DNA from: Anthopleura xanthogrammica
Lineage: Eukaryota; Cnidaria; Anthozoa; Actiniaria; Actiniidae
Assembly: GCA_964019055.1 (NCBI GenBank)
Contig: OZ025218.1
Location: 1,814,691-1,878,690 of the forward strand
Direction: 5' to 3'
Length of the DNA stretch: 64,000 nucleotides
This document shows positions 1-12,800 of the stretch, piece after piece (the first letter of the stretch is position 1; the number at the start of each line of letters is the position of its first letter). The position numbers and the translations under genes were made by a program. The notes beneath the pieces were generated by a model. It was given only the letters and a program-made list of their open reading frames with translations, did not search any database and had not been told where the DNA came from.

Positions 1-2
1 AC

Positions 3-3000
3 CTTTGCGATGATTGCGATCAAGAACTGTTTTGTACCATCATCATAGTCAAGGGATTTCTTCACATTAATTCTCCCCTCAGCGGGATTGGGAAATTCGA
101 ATCTTCCTTCCTGGAAAAGTAAATACCATTTTTTTCAGTAATAGCTCCCTCATGGACGCTAATAAAGGATACTTGATAAGGATTACACGAAAAAAAGGTG
201 GGACAATGTAATAATAATTTAACTGGCACATTTTAAAGGCAGCAATCATTATGAGATACAAATAATTGGTATTTATGCCATGGCCAAACAATTAATATAG
301 GCACACCAGGGCACGACGAATTAGCCTCGTTGGAATCAGCTACGTCACGTCAGGATATGCTCGTTTCCGTAGTCTTCCCACAACCCCTTATGATCCCCGT
401 GCGAGCTCGAGGTCAGGGTAAAATTTGCATATTTTTTATACATTTTTATGCAAATTTTACCCTGACCTCGACCTCATGCTCGGATCATAAGGGATTGTGG
501 GAAGACTACGGAAAGGAGTCAAATAGTTAAAACGTGTGGGCCTCCTATTTCAGCCGTCCCTGACTCCTAGCCGTTATACAAGTAGCTTTACCGTATATCA
601 TTCCTATGCTCAACGCATAACTAAAACCTACTTAAATCTATGAAAATAGACCTAAATCAAGGGCGGATCCAGAGGGGGGGGGGGGGCAAAGGGGGGCGGA
701 AGCCCCCCCTCTCAAGCAGAAAAAAGACAGTATTCGGTAATGTTAGATACTTTTTTTTATTGTTTTCCGTTGTGTTGACGGACGAAACTCAATTAGCCCC
801 CCCCCCCCCCCCACCTCTAAAATTTTGGCTGGATCCGCCCTTGCTAATTCATCTTGGTGTAACGTTTACCCATTTAATACCAGGTGTTGTGTTATTCCCT
901 AGAGAATAAGATTCTTTGTTTGAGGTTTATCCATATTCATGTGTCTTCTCATGCACAACCATTACTGTGCGACTCGCTGTACCGTAGTCACTTACAAAAA
1001 CTTTTGATGAATTTTTGACATTATTTTGACATTTTTTCATCTCAATGGACCAATCAGGTACAAGTTTATATCGAAAGGCGGAGACTTTAGAAACTTTGAT
1101 TTCTGTAATTATCCGCCTTCGTATTTCTGATAAAAGGCGACATGAACTTGGGAAACTGTCGTAAGTACTAGTATTTGCAAAAATTATTTGATTTAAACTT
1201 GATTTACACAGCATGCAGTAAATAATGGAGGTTCAGTTTTGATCTTTGTATTTCAGCTTATCTAAAGGACTGCTTTGTTTCGGCAAACTGCTAGCTCCCA
1301 AAGCAGTAGTTGACGTTGCTTGAGCGTGAGAATCGGACGTGAGAATTCCGACGACTCCGACAACAAGTCTGCTTTGTCTCCGCCTGTCGATATAAACTTA
1401 TACCTGATTGGTCCATTGAGATGAAAAAATGTCAAAATAATGTCAAAAATTCATCAAAAGTTTTTGTAAGTGACTACGGTACAGCGAGTCGCACAGTAAA
1501 CAAAGAAATGAAACTCTAGGGAATAAAACGTGGTGAGAAATGGTAAAACACAACACCAAGACGAATAGGTCTCTTTACTTGGCCAGGGTGTAAACTAACA
1601 TCCACTTTCAACTCCTTTATTTGGCCCTTACCTCGTTACCAGTTCCAATGGAGAATTCGATGACGTTAGCAGGGTGCGAATCTGCATCGGTTGCACTCAC
1701 TGTAAACACTAACGAACCTACAGGTGAATCCTGAATGAAAAGATGTTGTGTTAATTATTTAAAATTTCAAAGTGCATGGTAATATACCTCTAAAACAATG
1801 GTCCCTCACCTCTTTGATGCTGATAGTCTTCGGTAGGTTTGTGAAGACTGGAGGATTGTTATTAATATCCCGGATCTGTTGATTCACATTTTCCTCTGCC
1901 TAGAAACATATATTAGTTCATCCAATCAGTTTAAGTCAGGATTAACTTAATACAAATAAACAATGGGCTTTATCACACGGCGGCCATGTTTATTCCCATG
2001 AGAGCAAAAACCTTTGTTTGAAATGTTTTGAAACGCCTCAAAGCGAGGCCAAGGGGACACAAGGGATTTAAAACCTTTTGTTGCATAATGTTACTTACTG
2101 TATTGTTGCCGTCTGATGCATATACTTTGTATCTAAACAAGTTTCCCATGACCTGCGAAAGTGGAAAGAATTTCAGCCAGGAGGTTTTTCAGCAAAAGTT
2201 TTACATGTACTTGTTCAGTCATAGCTAGGGTTTTTCATACGATATCGTGCTTTAGCAAAAACGAATAGAAGTTTTCTTGGTTCAAGAATTAAGAAAACGA
2301 AATTGATAAAAAAACAAAAAAATAGAGTACTGACCTCTCTGTCAATAGTTTTCTTTACAGTGACCACTCCACTGGTACTGTTAATCTTGAACCATTCGAG
2401 GGCTTTAGAATCAAGACTGTACGTAACAACATGTCCAGGAGTTGAATCGGTTGCGATAAACTTGTAGTAAAATGTACCTGGAAAAAAGGAGAAGGAATGT
2501 GTATCCATGGAGGTCAGGTGTGATCATAGTCTACGTGATGAATGAATTTAATAAAATATGTATCTTTCGCTGATCGCGTTTTCTACTATCCAACATATCT
2601 TTCGCTTTTTCTTTCTCTTGGATTAGTGCAACTGGAATTTGCACATATGCCTTTCCAAAATTTGAAGAAACCGTACCCTTGGTAATGGCGAGTTTATTGG
2701 AGCATTCCTACAGTTACGTTGTATGCAATATGAAGTCGTAACTGAAGTAATTTGAACTTCAGATGAGTGAATTGGCATTAGCTTTTATAAGGAGTAAGCT
2801 CTAAGGAAGACAGCAACAAGCTAGTGCACAGCATTGTGGGATTGAATCAACTGACCCCACCATCCTATTCCGCAATACGAGTCACCGTATACAGCCTTCC
2901 TTTTGAGCTTCAACTTATAAGGCGAACTGGCAGCGTCCCAGTGTTATTGATGCACAATACTTCTAGTCTTTACCTGGTGGTAATCCTTCTGATATTGGAT

Positions 3001-5108
3001 CAGGAGAAGAGGCTTGAAATACTGGTGTGACGGCTGAAGGAGGAAATAAAAACAGCTAATCAATGCAAACTTTGCCAGAAATATGGGACATGAGCCTGCT
3101 CATACATGCGCAATGATGCGTTTCAGCTTACAAAATAGCCGCCGAGTCTTATAGGAAATGTATGGGGAATATAGAGCTTCCTCTATTTACGGCGAATAGG
3201 GTTTTATTTCCTCTAAGCTCCACATCGCGACAAACAGCCCACCCTACAAGCTACTAAATAAGCGTAAAATGATCATTGAATCATGCGACATATTGGTTCC
3301 CGGACTACTTGCCTTCGAAAGGCTTCGAAAGCTCTAGATTCCATACATCGTCTATAAATCTGGCCACACTTGACCCCAAAATCGTCTTATTTGAGCTCGA
3401 AAAAATTTAAAAGTAAAAGAGCTCCACCTCGATATCACCAAACGAGTGTTTAATAAATCCAAAACCGCTCAAAATAGACAGCATGCCTTCAGAATGTAGG
3501 TTCCCAAGAAGCTTGAAGTTAGGTTAAATTTTAAGCGATTCGACGCGTTGTTAGCTCGTAGTTTTCAGTTAAAAATGACAAGAAACCACAGAGAACTGCT
3601 CCAAACAGCTTCAAAACCCCCTAAATATCGCCATTTTGTTTTTACAAGCTCCTATTGACTGCTGAGATACAATAAGGAAGCTTAAAGTAACGATTTACGT
3701 TTGAAACTTGTTTCTTGTCCTTCATGGGCTTCCTGTGGTGAGGCTTATCAACAGAAAAATAATAGTTGTTCTTTTGATTGTCAAGTAACTATTTTTTGGT
3801 AAGAATTGTTTTACTAACATCATCGTTAAATATAAATATGTGCTTGGAAACCATGTAGTTATATTTTTCCTCTAGAAAACCACTTCATTTTCATTCATGC
3901 GTAACACCGCTGACAATGTCCAATATTTCTGGCAATGCTGTAGACTTCAACTTATCCAACAGTCAAACTTCTTCATAACTCAAGATAGACTTTAAATACT
4001 GATTCGATCGGCTAGGTTTTCGAACGCATATCATGTAAGCTCTAATTCTGTACGATTCTGAGAGTGTGGGAAAGTATGTGCAAGTATTGGTGAGTATGTG
4101 ATACGTGTGTGTCGGTGTGTGTGTGGTATGTGGTTCGACTAGAAAAAGGAAAAAAGGAATAAATCTTTACAATATGAGGTCTCGCGCGTGGTTGCTCATG
4201 GGCCGAATACAACACAAACATCACCTTAAAATCTTCGCTATTTATCAAAGAAACCGAGGCCAATATTTATGACTAACATTAAAAACTGCCTGTAAGTGTT
4301 TTGAGTTAAGGAGGTATTAGTTTAATGATGTAAAGATGGCAAGTACGACCACAAATATTCTCCAGCTTTGAAAGTACAGTTAGCTTTCGACACAACTTTT
4401 CATTCTTTGTGAGATCCACATCATTTCTATGCAAGCTCATAAACCCATGATGTCGCCATCGGTAGCCTTTCATGTTTCAATGATTTTTGAACATCACTAT
4501 ATACATGGCTGACATTTTTGTAGTTCTCTTTTAAACCGACAACAATTGATATATATACACTCGATTGCAGAAACGAAACGTTGTAGTATACATTTATGCA
4601 TATATACAAATACCTAATGAGATGCAAAAATGGAAAAATTCTTAAAATATGATCGTGTATATGTTTAAAGTTACCAAAAAAACTTCTATGCCTTGCTTTG
4701 ATGCAAGAAACGTCAAATACCTAAGGTTTTGAATCATCAGATATTAATGAATAAAATTTATGGATATATTTTCACTTTTTAGACCTAAAAACTCTCTAAT
4801 ATATATTTAATAATATGTAATAGCGCTCAAATATTATTTTTCATGTTCTTTATTGATAAAACATCTTGAAAAATATTATTTAGTGAGATATGCGTCAATG
4901 GGTACAGAGTTATTAATTTTTTCATGTTTTGCATCTCATTAGGTATTTGTATATATGTATAAATGTACGTTTCTGCAATCGAGTGTATATATATATATGA
5001 TCTATAGGTATACCTAAGTTTTGACTTACCATTACCAATATCTAGGAAACAGAACAGCAAAATAAGACGAGCAAGAACACGACGGTGCAGTTTTCTACTT
5101 CCGTTCAT
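3..5108 (-). CDS. Cadherin copy A, 5' part only (signal peptide, EC1, EC2; continues beyond left edge)
   Basis: Minus-strand exons, 5' to 3': 5030-5108, 2974-3033, 2335-2477, 2099-2152, 1810-1899, 1632-1730, 3-110. All junctions are GT-AG and the phases chain (1,1,0,0,0,0,0). The first exon begins with ATG and encodes MNGSRKLHRR followed by a hydrophobic LARLILLFCFLDIG stretch, a signal peptide. The next exons encode PVFQASS, then GTFYYKFIATD, the IDRE motif, and EC2 with VFTVSATDAD and SLDYDDG. These are cadherin repeat signatures (calcium-dependent adhesion, extracellular). The linker closing EC1 reads DINNNPPVF instead of DINDNPPVF, so one conserved acidic calcium ligand is Asn. The gene is a tandem duplicate of copy B and is cut by the window edge at the donor of exon 7. 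The repeat family is certain; whether the gene is functional cannot be judged from a fragment. Confidence 0.85.
364..518. mobile_element. Palindromic MITE in copy A intron
   Basis: Arms TTTCCGTAGTCTTCCCACAA... and ...TTGTGGGAAGACTACGGAAA enclose GGTCAGGGTAAAATTTGCAT and its complement. The same element is at 11413-11566 in the corresponding intron of copy B, so it predates the tandem duplication. Confidence 0.75.
531..1567. mobile_element. Composite insertion in copy A intron: GGCGGATCC MITE plus long palindrome
   Basis: Absent from copy B, where GGAGTCAAATAGGTCTC is continuous; AATAG flanks the insertion on both sides. Positions 659-845 are a MITE with ends AAGGGCGGATCCAG/CTGGATCCGCCCTT enclosing runs of G and C. 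Positions about 850-1565 are a foldback element whose arms (for example GACTCGCTGTACCGTAGTCA at 971 and its complement near 1475) match over roughly 200 bp and end in TC(A/G)TCTTGGTGT. Confidence 0.7.
3072..3935. mobile_element. TIR insertion in intron 1 of copy A
   Basis: Ends TTGCCAGAAATATGGGACAT and the complement of ATGTCCAATATTTCTGGCAA form about 20 bp terminal inverted repeats. Copy B lacks this 864 bp (its sequence runs CAATGCAAACTGTAGAC). No transposase is recognisable, so it is probably a non-autonomous DNA element. It explains most of the longer intron 1 in copy A. Confidence 0.7.
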
Positions 5109-6562
5109 ATTGAACTGTGACGTTTGGTATTCTATTAGCTCAAATATATATCTTCGTGAATGATACTCCTTTCCAAAGAACAGGACATTTCCTTGATGGT
5201 TAGGGATTAATTGAAGACAGCCAAGATCACAGAGAGAGCTGCAACAGTGTGCATGATTGAACACTACTTGTGTTATATTATGACATGTCTCCATGCAGTA
5301 CTGATGACGTCAGAATTCAAAATTGGCTTTGTATCGCGTCATGGCAGCCATGACAGGAGGGGAGGCAGGAACAATTGAAGCTGCTCTAACCTGATTTACA
5401 TGAGAAAGAATTCAGTTTCCCAGGGGGAAAAGACTCTATTGTTCCTGCCTCTCAACCTTGTCCCCAGGGTCCTCTCGGTCAGACTCCAAAACAAAATGGC
5501 AGTCCCCGTTTGTTTTGGAGTCGGGCCGAGAGGACCCTGTGGACGAGGTTGCCTGCCTCTGGTCATTGGCTGCCATCACATGATCATGGTGGAAAGCTTC
5601 TATAGAGCACTGAAACTATTGACAAGTAAAAGAAATAGATGTTTGAATACTAATCAGATGCGCAGTAAGCTCATTTACCTTTACCCTATAAAAATGTGAA
5701 GCAAGACGAAAAGGTAGAGAAAAGAAAGACAGAGCATAAGGAAAAGCTGAGTCAGGAGACTAACTCGCTGAGAGAAGTGGAATAGATTCTGAATAAAGAG
5801 GAAAGGCAGGAAGCAATGAGTGAAATGAAAACTAATGATGAGCTGTTGGCAGATGGCACAGCAAACTGAATATTCATATTGATTCCCTCCTGTTTTCAAA
5901 TAACCTACCTAACGAAGATTTTTTAGGGGCCGTTAAAACTAACTTTCCGTGGTTCGATTATTATGAAATTTACATAAAATAGGTGTTTAATCACTGTTAT
6001 AATCATATACCAGTCGTAGTCAGGGTTGAATTGAAATATATGTCTATTACCCTTCTTGTGATCTCTTTGATCTTTTTTTAATATATACTTTGATTGGCAC
6101 AACAGACTCATATAAAAATACAACAGATCATGCGTTAATGGACAAACAATACAAAAATACTAATATAACAAATAAAGACAGAATAAGATAAGGCTACCTA
6201 TGTCAAATTGTTATGTCTAATATTTTTCTTTCACATATCTTTTAGAGCTTTCGTTAGAATATTTATTTTATTTTACTTCAAACATATATAAACAACGTTA
6301 ACCCCCAGAGCGAAGTCGGTCGCTCATCGAGGGGTCCATGGCCTATTTATAAAAAATATGTAACATAGACTTTTTAGATCCTTCCGCCGCCCCAATGTAA
6401 TGACGTGAGATAAAAAAAACACGATCAATTATTCATATTTACTTAAATGGAATGCAAATTTATCGTTTCTTTTTGCAATTCTGTTTTCTATTTTTTCAAC
6501 AAGATCCTTAATTTTTACCGTATTACCATATACTAAACATTTCATTTTATTGGTGACTCAAG
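5109..6562. other. Intergenic region upstream of copy A
   Basis: It separates the copy A start from the copy B 3' end. Positions about 5166-5880 match 14625-15420 upstream of copy B, so the duplication carried its upstream sequence. A short inverted repeat around GGGTCCTCTCGG/CCGAGAGGACCC (5468-5536) is present here only. The rest is AT-rich with no gene seen. Confidence 0.6.
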
Positions 6563-6859
6563 TCATATGTTAGTACTTGAAGTACTATTATCTCCGTAGT
6601 GTAGTGGTTCATAAGCATGGTAGAGTGTAGACTGATCACTAGGTGATGATATATTGAGGGCCTGATAAGTGGTTGGTGGTGCGCGAGGTAATTGGTTTGT
6701 ATTCAAAGACTGTTCGTCTGGAAATTCATAATAATCTGGATCCATAGATGGCCGGTGAGCAACAGATGCTGGTCCTGGTGCATCGCTTTGTTCTGTTGGT
6801 GCAGGAATGGCGTTTTGTTGATCATGTGAAGAACCACCCAATTCTGAGTTATTTCTCTC
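6563..6859 (-). CDS. Cytoplasmic-tail exon of cadherin copy B
   Basis: The acceptor TTATTTAG is followed by 98 codons and a stop. The product begins ERNNSELGGSSHDQQ, is rich in Pro, Ser and Gln, and contains MDPDYYEFPDEQ and several Tyr residues in YxxL/YEPLHY-like contexts. The plus-strand cadherin tail has a similar DDPDYINAVL segment, so a DPDY motif is shared although the rest has diverged. The role is probably cytoplasmic binding or phosphorylation, which is inference. Confidence 0.7.
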   Translation of the reverse strand, partial: ERNNSELGGSSHDQQNAIPAPTEQSDAPGPASVAHRPSMDPDYYEFPDEQSLNTNQLPRAPPTTYQALNISSPSDQSTLYHAYEPLHYGDNSTSSTNI

Positions 6860-9800
6860 CTAAATAACAACAAATGAACAAGGATAGACTAATTTACAAT
6901 TTACCTTGGGCATTATATTTCGCCATTTTCAAACACGCGTCCTTCGTTTGAGTATCGTTTCTTTTTTGCCGGTATGCTAGCACAAACGTAGCATGTACCG
7001 AAAATAACAGGTTCTGTTTAATTGGGTAATACAAATAGAGAACGACGTCAGCTGTATTCCAGTAGCCAATAGCTGACTTCATATCAATGGGTGTGATTGA
7101 AATTTTATTTTATTACGTCGATTTGAAAAATGCGGGCAATTTAAAAAAGAACGCACATGTCGTTTGTTCATTTTTTGAGAAACGCACATGATTTCCACAA
7201 ATCACCCTAACTTACCTCTAAAGCAATGTTGGAAAATGCTGAGATCCCATTTCTGGAAGGTTATACAAAATACGAAACAGAAATAAAAGATAGCGCCTGC
7301 AAATTATAGACCCCTTTTACGTGACGTTAAAGCAGCTCAATTCGGAGGACAAAACAAAGGAATTTCAATCTCATGAGAATTTGAACCTATTGTTTTATCC
7401 TCCAAATTGAGCTACATTCCGACGTGCTGCAAAGGGACGTCTATATGTCAGAAAATATATACATTTATACTTCACAGAAATATACTGCACTTATTTATAA
7501 ACTTAAAAACGTTTGAATCCGTCTCTCAGTGCTGCTGGAAAAGGGATGATTAGGATCTCCCCCTAACTATTTAGAGCATTTTTTACCCCACTGCCATCAG
7601 AGTATTACTGACTCACCGTTTACTGTCGTATTCAATTCTTTCAGCAGAGAAAAATAAATATAAAAATTATAATTCATGTTGAAAGAAAGCTCAAAATCGT
7701 AGCTAAAGATTAAAGTACTGAGAATGTTGAATCAGGGGTTATAAGCACTTGCTTTAAGCTTATATAGAATCCATAAGTAAAGTGTTGAATTAAAGAAAGC
7801 GACATACATTTAGTTTTCTTTTGTCCTCTCCATATGATGTAACCAAGAAGACAGATTTTTAAGGCAAGAATAATTCCAAGAATAACAAACCTTTTTTATT
7901 TTACCTGAGACTGATAACTGTGAATCATGAAGATTATTGCATACCTAACACGGCTTTCTCTGTAATTCATCGGGTTGTATCTCTGATACAAACCCGATAA
8001 ATACGTTAGTAGCAGTCAATATCTAGATATTGGCCTAGTAGCAGGGCAATATTTAGATACAAATTTTGAATTTGTAATGAGGAATTCTCGTTACAAACTT
8101 AACGTATTCGATGAGCAGGGTTGCAGAAGCTAGCCTCGATGAGGCATTCCTCATAGACCCCTTGCAGCACGTCGGAATGCAGCTCGATTTGAAGGACAAA
8201 ACAATAGGTTACCAGTTCTCAGGAGCTTGGAATTATTTTGTTTTGTCCTCAGTTCAAATTGAGCTTCTTTGACGCACGTGAAAGGGGTCTATAGTCAACC
8301 CCGCAACATGGTTCGAAAAGAATAGACCTTTTTGCTCTCTCACTATTTTCGACTTCGTGCGCTTTCAGAACAATAAGTGCATCAAAGATTGTACGACATT
8401 TCAACATCTTTAGAATTTTGAACAAAAGATACTCGCATTTCATTGTTGTTGAACAATAGTTATAGTCAGGTCATGCTTTCGACATACGTAAGTGTTGTGC
8501 ATTGGTATGGCCCGACTCCTTGTGATTACAACAATGAAATACAAGCATCTTTTGTTCAAATTCTAAAGATGTTCAAGTTCCGTACAATCTTTGATATCAC
8601 CTATTGTTTTTAAAGCGCGCGAAGTCGAAAATAGTGATAGAGCAAAAAGGTCTAATGAGATTGAAAGTTCAAAAGATAATATTTCCACCTTATTTCTCGA
8701 TGTGTGAGGAGTGGAAACATCGAAAATGACGTTAACATAAGGTATACGATAAAACTTATAAATACCTCCTTGTCCTTCAGTAACATTGACAGTACTATTG
8801 TACGACATGTTGAGAATGGGAACCACTTTAATTTTGACCACGGTGAATGTAGAAGGGTTCTTGGTCGATGTCGCCTGAAAAGGAAATTGATATACACCTA
8901 TTTCAAAAAGGTTGTCGGTTGGAAACCTGAAATCTGAAATATGAGACCGAGGTCATTTCGCAAAGGTGGTGGCATATTTAGATAAAAGAAGTTAAAACTT
9001 GCGAACCATTAATTAAGAAGACAAAACAATTATAAGTTTCCTTCGTGTAACTTTAAACTTATGAACAGAAAATGCTTTATGTGAGAGTTTTTTCTTCAGT
9101 TCACTAAGCGTTGAAGATAATAGAGAAGGACTGAACAGTGTAGGATCCTGGATCGTTTCAAAGGGGAGGCTGTACGTTCTCTAGAGATATGATACAATTT
9201 CAAAGCTCCGTCTTTAGATTTTACATTACTGTTAACATTTTATCTTTAAAACTTGGGTTGGCTAGCCTCCAAGTTTATTGAACCCTGGACCCGCCCTTGA
9301 GAAGCACAAGTCATCTGACTGACTCTAATCGGTTTTCTACACACCGTTACAACCAGAACCTGCGTACCCACGGTCAGCGGTCCATTGACTGTTATCTTTC
9401 CTGTTTTGTTATCGACTTTGTACACGTTATCAGGATTCGTTTCTGAAATGACAAGAAATTGGCCGATTTACACGGTACAACTTTTGCTTACGACTGTCAT
9501 GACATGCAATGTGCTTAAGGACGTTCGCGGGCAAAAAAGTTTCCCATGTTTTTTTCTTCAAACTTCGCATGGTGAAATAAGACCATCACAGAAGTTCCAT
9601 GAGCAAATAAAACATGGGGGTCACTGTTCTCGTTTAGGAGTGAGATGATATCAAGGTGCAGCTTTTTCTTGTCTAAAATCGCTTGCGCGCAACACATACA
9701 AGTCGAGCAGTTAAGTCATTTTTCCGTGTTGAAAAACTAGTTGTACTGCTAAACAATTTCTGAAACAACTGTCTAATAACCCATAGATAAATTTTATGTG

Positions 9801-12800
9801 TAGATATTTATGAATACATTCAAATAACTTGTAGCGTGACGGAGTTCGATCTTGAAAAACATAGGTCACGCGCGCGCGCCGTCACGCCACATGCGCAGAA
9901 CACATGCGCAAAAACAATGCCCGCGAACGTTCTTAAGCCACGCTTACAACACGGATTACTTCATGTAAATCAACCCTACAATATCTCACAACTGTTATGT
10001 ACGACAGGAAAAAGTTGTAGCAAGTAAGCGTGGCGTAAGCCGATTGCATGCGACAGTTGTAAGCAAAAGTTGTATCGGGTTCAAATAGTATTAATGGTTT
10101 GCAGATGATTGTGATTCAACTAATTGTGATTATTTGTGCAAGCTATACCTTGATATATCTTGTATTCTATAGTATCGTTAAAACTATCCCTGTCTTTAGC
10201 CTGGACAGTCGTTACCACGGTACCCTGGTATGAACCAATCATCAAGATCAGACAACAAACAGTTAAATCATAAGAAAAGAAATGTTTGATGAAATAAAGT
10301 TGCCCCAGATAGAGGGAAATATGTAACTTCGTGACGCTTGCGCATGCGTGCACTGGGGTCATCGTGTTTTCCAAGAATTTAAGAGAATTTCGTGAGAAAG
10401 TAATGTTCATTTAATTTTCTCATATACAAAACTTTTCGTCCTTAAATATCATGCATTTTGTGAGATCAAAATACTGTAGCTTTAGATTCTAAGAACTCAT
10501 TTTAACCTTTGGCATTTTATAAAATTAACACCATTTTTCAAGAAAGATTGAAACACAGATTTGCATATTTTTACAGTAGTCAAGAACATTTTTGACTAAT
10601 TTGCTTGCCAACTTTGAGCATGCGTAGAAGTGACCATCATCGCTATGTTAACAGCCTCACATTTACTTACCAGCGGAGAATGTTTGACTACTGTTGCTTC
10701 GTACAAATTCTTCACAAACTTCGGACCCAAATCATCCACATCCTGAACGTTAATGGTCAGCACAGATGTGGAATTCAGATAAGGACTGGAGAGGGTGTTC
10801 TGTGTCCAGGAAAAGTAAGCAGACAGAGGAATAAAACAAATTAATGAATGGATCGAAGAAACGAACAAAGGTGGACTGTATAAAGTAAAGTTGATGTAAA
10901 TTTAGATGTTTTAAAAGTAAGTTATAAAGACATAATTATCATTCATTTTCTTTTTCTTTCTATCATTTTCTTTCGGCTTCGTTTTCTTAATTCCTTTACT
11001 GAAAAAGGGTGATCAATCTTTAATTATGGCCTTTATGAATCTACAAGAAAATATATAGTTTTCAAATATTCGGGCAACATTTACACACCTTTGCGATGAT
11101 TCGAAGCACGAACTGTTTTGTACCATCATCATAGTCAAGGGATTTCTTCACATTAATTTTGCCGTCACTGGGATTGGGAAATTCGAATCTTCCTTCCTGG
11201 AAAAGTAAATGTCATTTTTCAGTAATAGTCTCCTCATGGACGCTAATAAAGGATACTTTAAAGGATACACGAAAAAAAGGTGAGACAATGTAATAATAAT
11301 TTAACTGGCTAATTTTAAAAGCAGCAATCATTATGAGATACAAATAATTGGTATTTATGCCAGGGCACGACGAATTAGCCTTGTTGGAGTCAGTCACGTC
11401 AGGATATGCTCGTTTCCGTAGTCTTCCTACAATCCCTTATGATCCCAGCGCGAGCTCGAGGTCAGGGTAAAATTTGCATATTTTAAAAACATTTTTATGC
11501 AAATTTTACCCTGACCTCGACCTCATGCTCGGATCATAAGGGATTGTGGGAAGACTACGGAAAGGAGTCAAATAGGTCTCTTTACTTGGCCAGGGTGTAA
11601 ACTAACATCCACTTTCAACTCCTTTATTTGGCCCTTACCTCGTTACCAGTTTCAATGGAGAATTCGATGACGTTAGCAGGGTTCACATCTGCATCGGTTG
11701 CACTCACTGTAAACACTAACGAATCTACAGGGGAATCCTGAATGAAAAGATGTTGTGTTATTATCTAAGATTTCAAAGTGCACGGTAATATACCTCTAAA
11801 ACAATGGTCCCTCACCTCATTGATGCTGATTGTCTCCGGTAGGTTTGTGAAGACTGGAGGATTGTCATTAATATCCAGGATCTGTTGACGCACATTTGCC
11901 TCTGCCTAGAAACATATATTAGTTCATCCAATCAATTTAAGTCAGGATTAACTTGATAAAAATAATCAATGGACTTTCATTACACGGCGGCCATGTTTAT
12001 TCCCATGAGAGCAAAACCTTTGTTTGGGATGTTTTGAAAAAAAGCGAAGCCAAGGGGACACAAGGGATTTAAAACCTTTTGTTGCATAATGTTACTTACT
12101 GTATTTGTGCCGTCTGACGCATATACTTTGTATTCAAACAAGTTTCCCATCAACTGCGAATAAAGTGGAAAAAATTATTGATACTGATACGATTGGTATC
12201 TAAACAAGTTTCCAATAACCTGCGAAAAGTGGAAAGAATTTCAGCAAGGAGGTTTTTCAGCAACAGCTTTACATGTACTTGTTCAGTCATAGGTAGGAGT
12301 TTTCATACGATATCGTGCTTTAGCAAAAACGAATAGAAGTTTTCTTGGTTCAAGAATTAAGAAAACGAAATTGATGAAAAACAAAAGAATAGAGTACTGA
12401 CCTCTCTGTCAATAGTTTTCTTTACTGTGGCCTCTCCACTATTACTGTTAATGTTGAACCATTCAAGGGCTCTAGACTCAAGACTGTATGTAACAACATG
12501 TCCAGGAGTTGCATCGGTTGCGATAAACTTGTAGTAAAATGTACCTGAAAAAAAGGAGAAGGAATGTGTATCCATGGAGGTCAGGTGTGGTCATAGTCTA
12601 CGTGATGAATGAATTTAACAAAATTTGTATCTTTCGCTGATCGCGTTTTCTACTATCCAACATGTCTTTCGCTTTTTCTGTCTCTTGGGTTAGTGCAACT
12701 GGAATTTGCACATATGCCTTTCCAAAATTTGAAGAAACCGTACCCTTGGTAATGGCGAGTTTATTGGAGCATTCCTACAGTTACGTTGTATGCAATATGA

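Noticed and set aside
4827..5294. 155-codon minus ORF taken as one protein
   Set aside because: Only 5030-5108 is the signal-peptide exon; the rest is untranslated leader and intron, as the paralogue at 14078-14156 shows.
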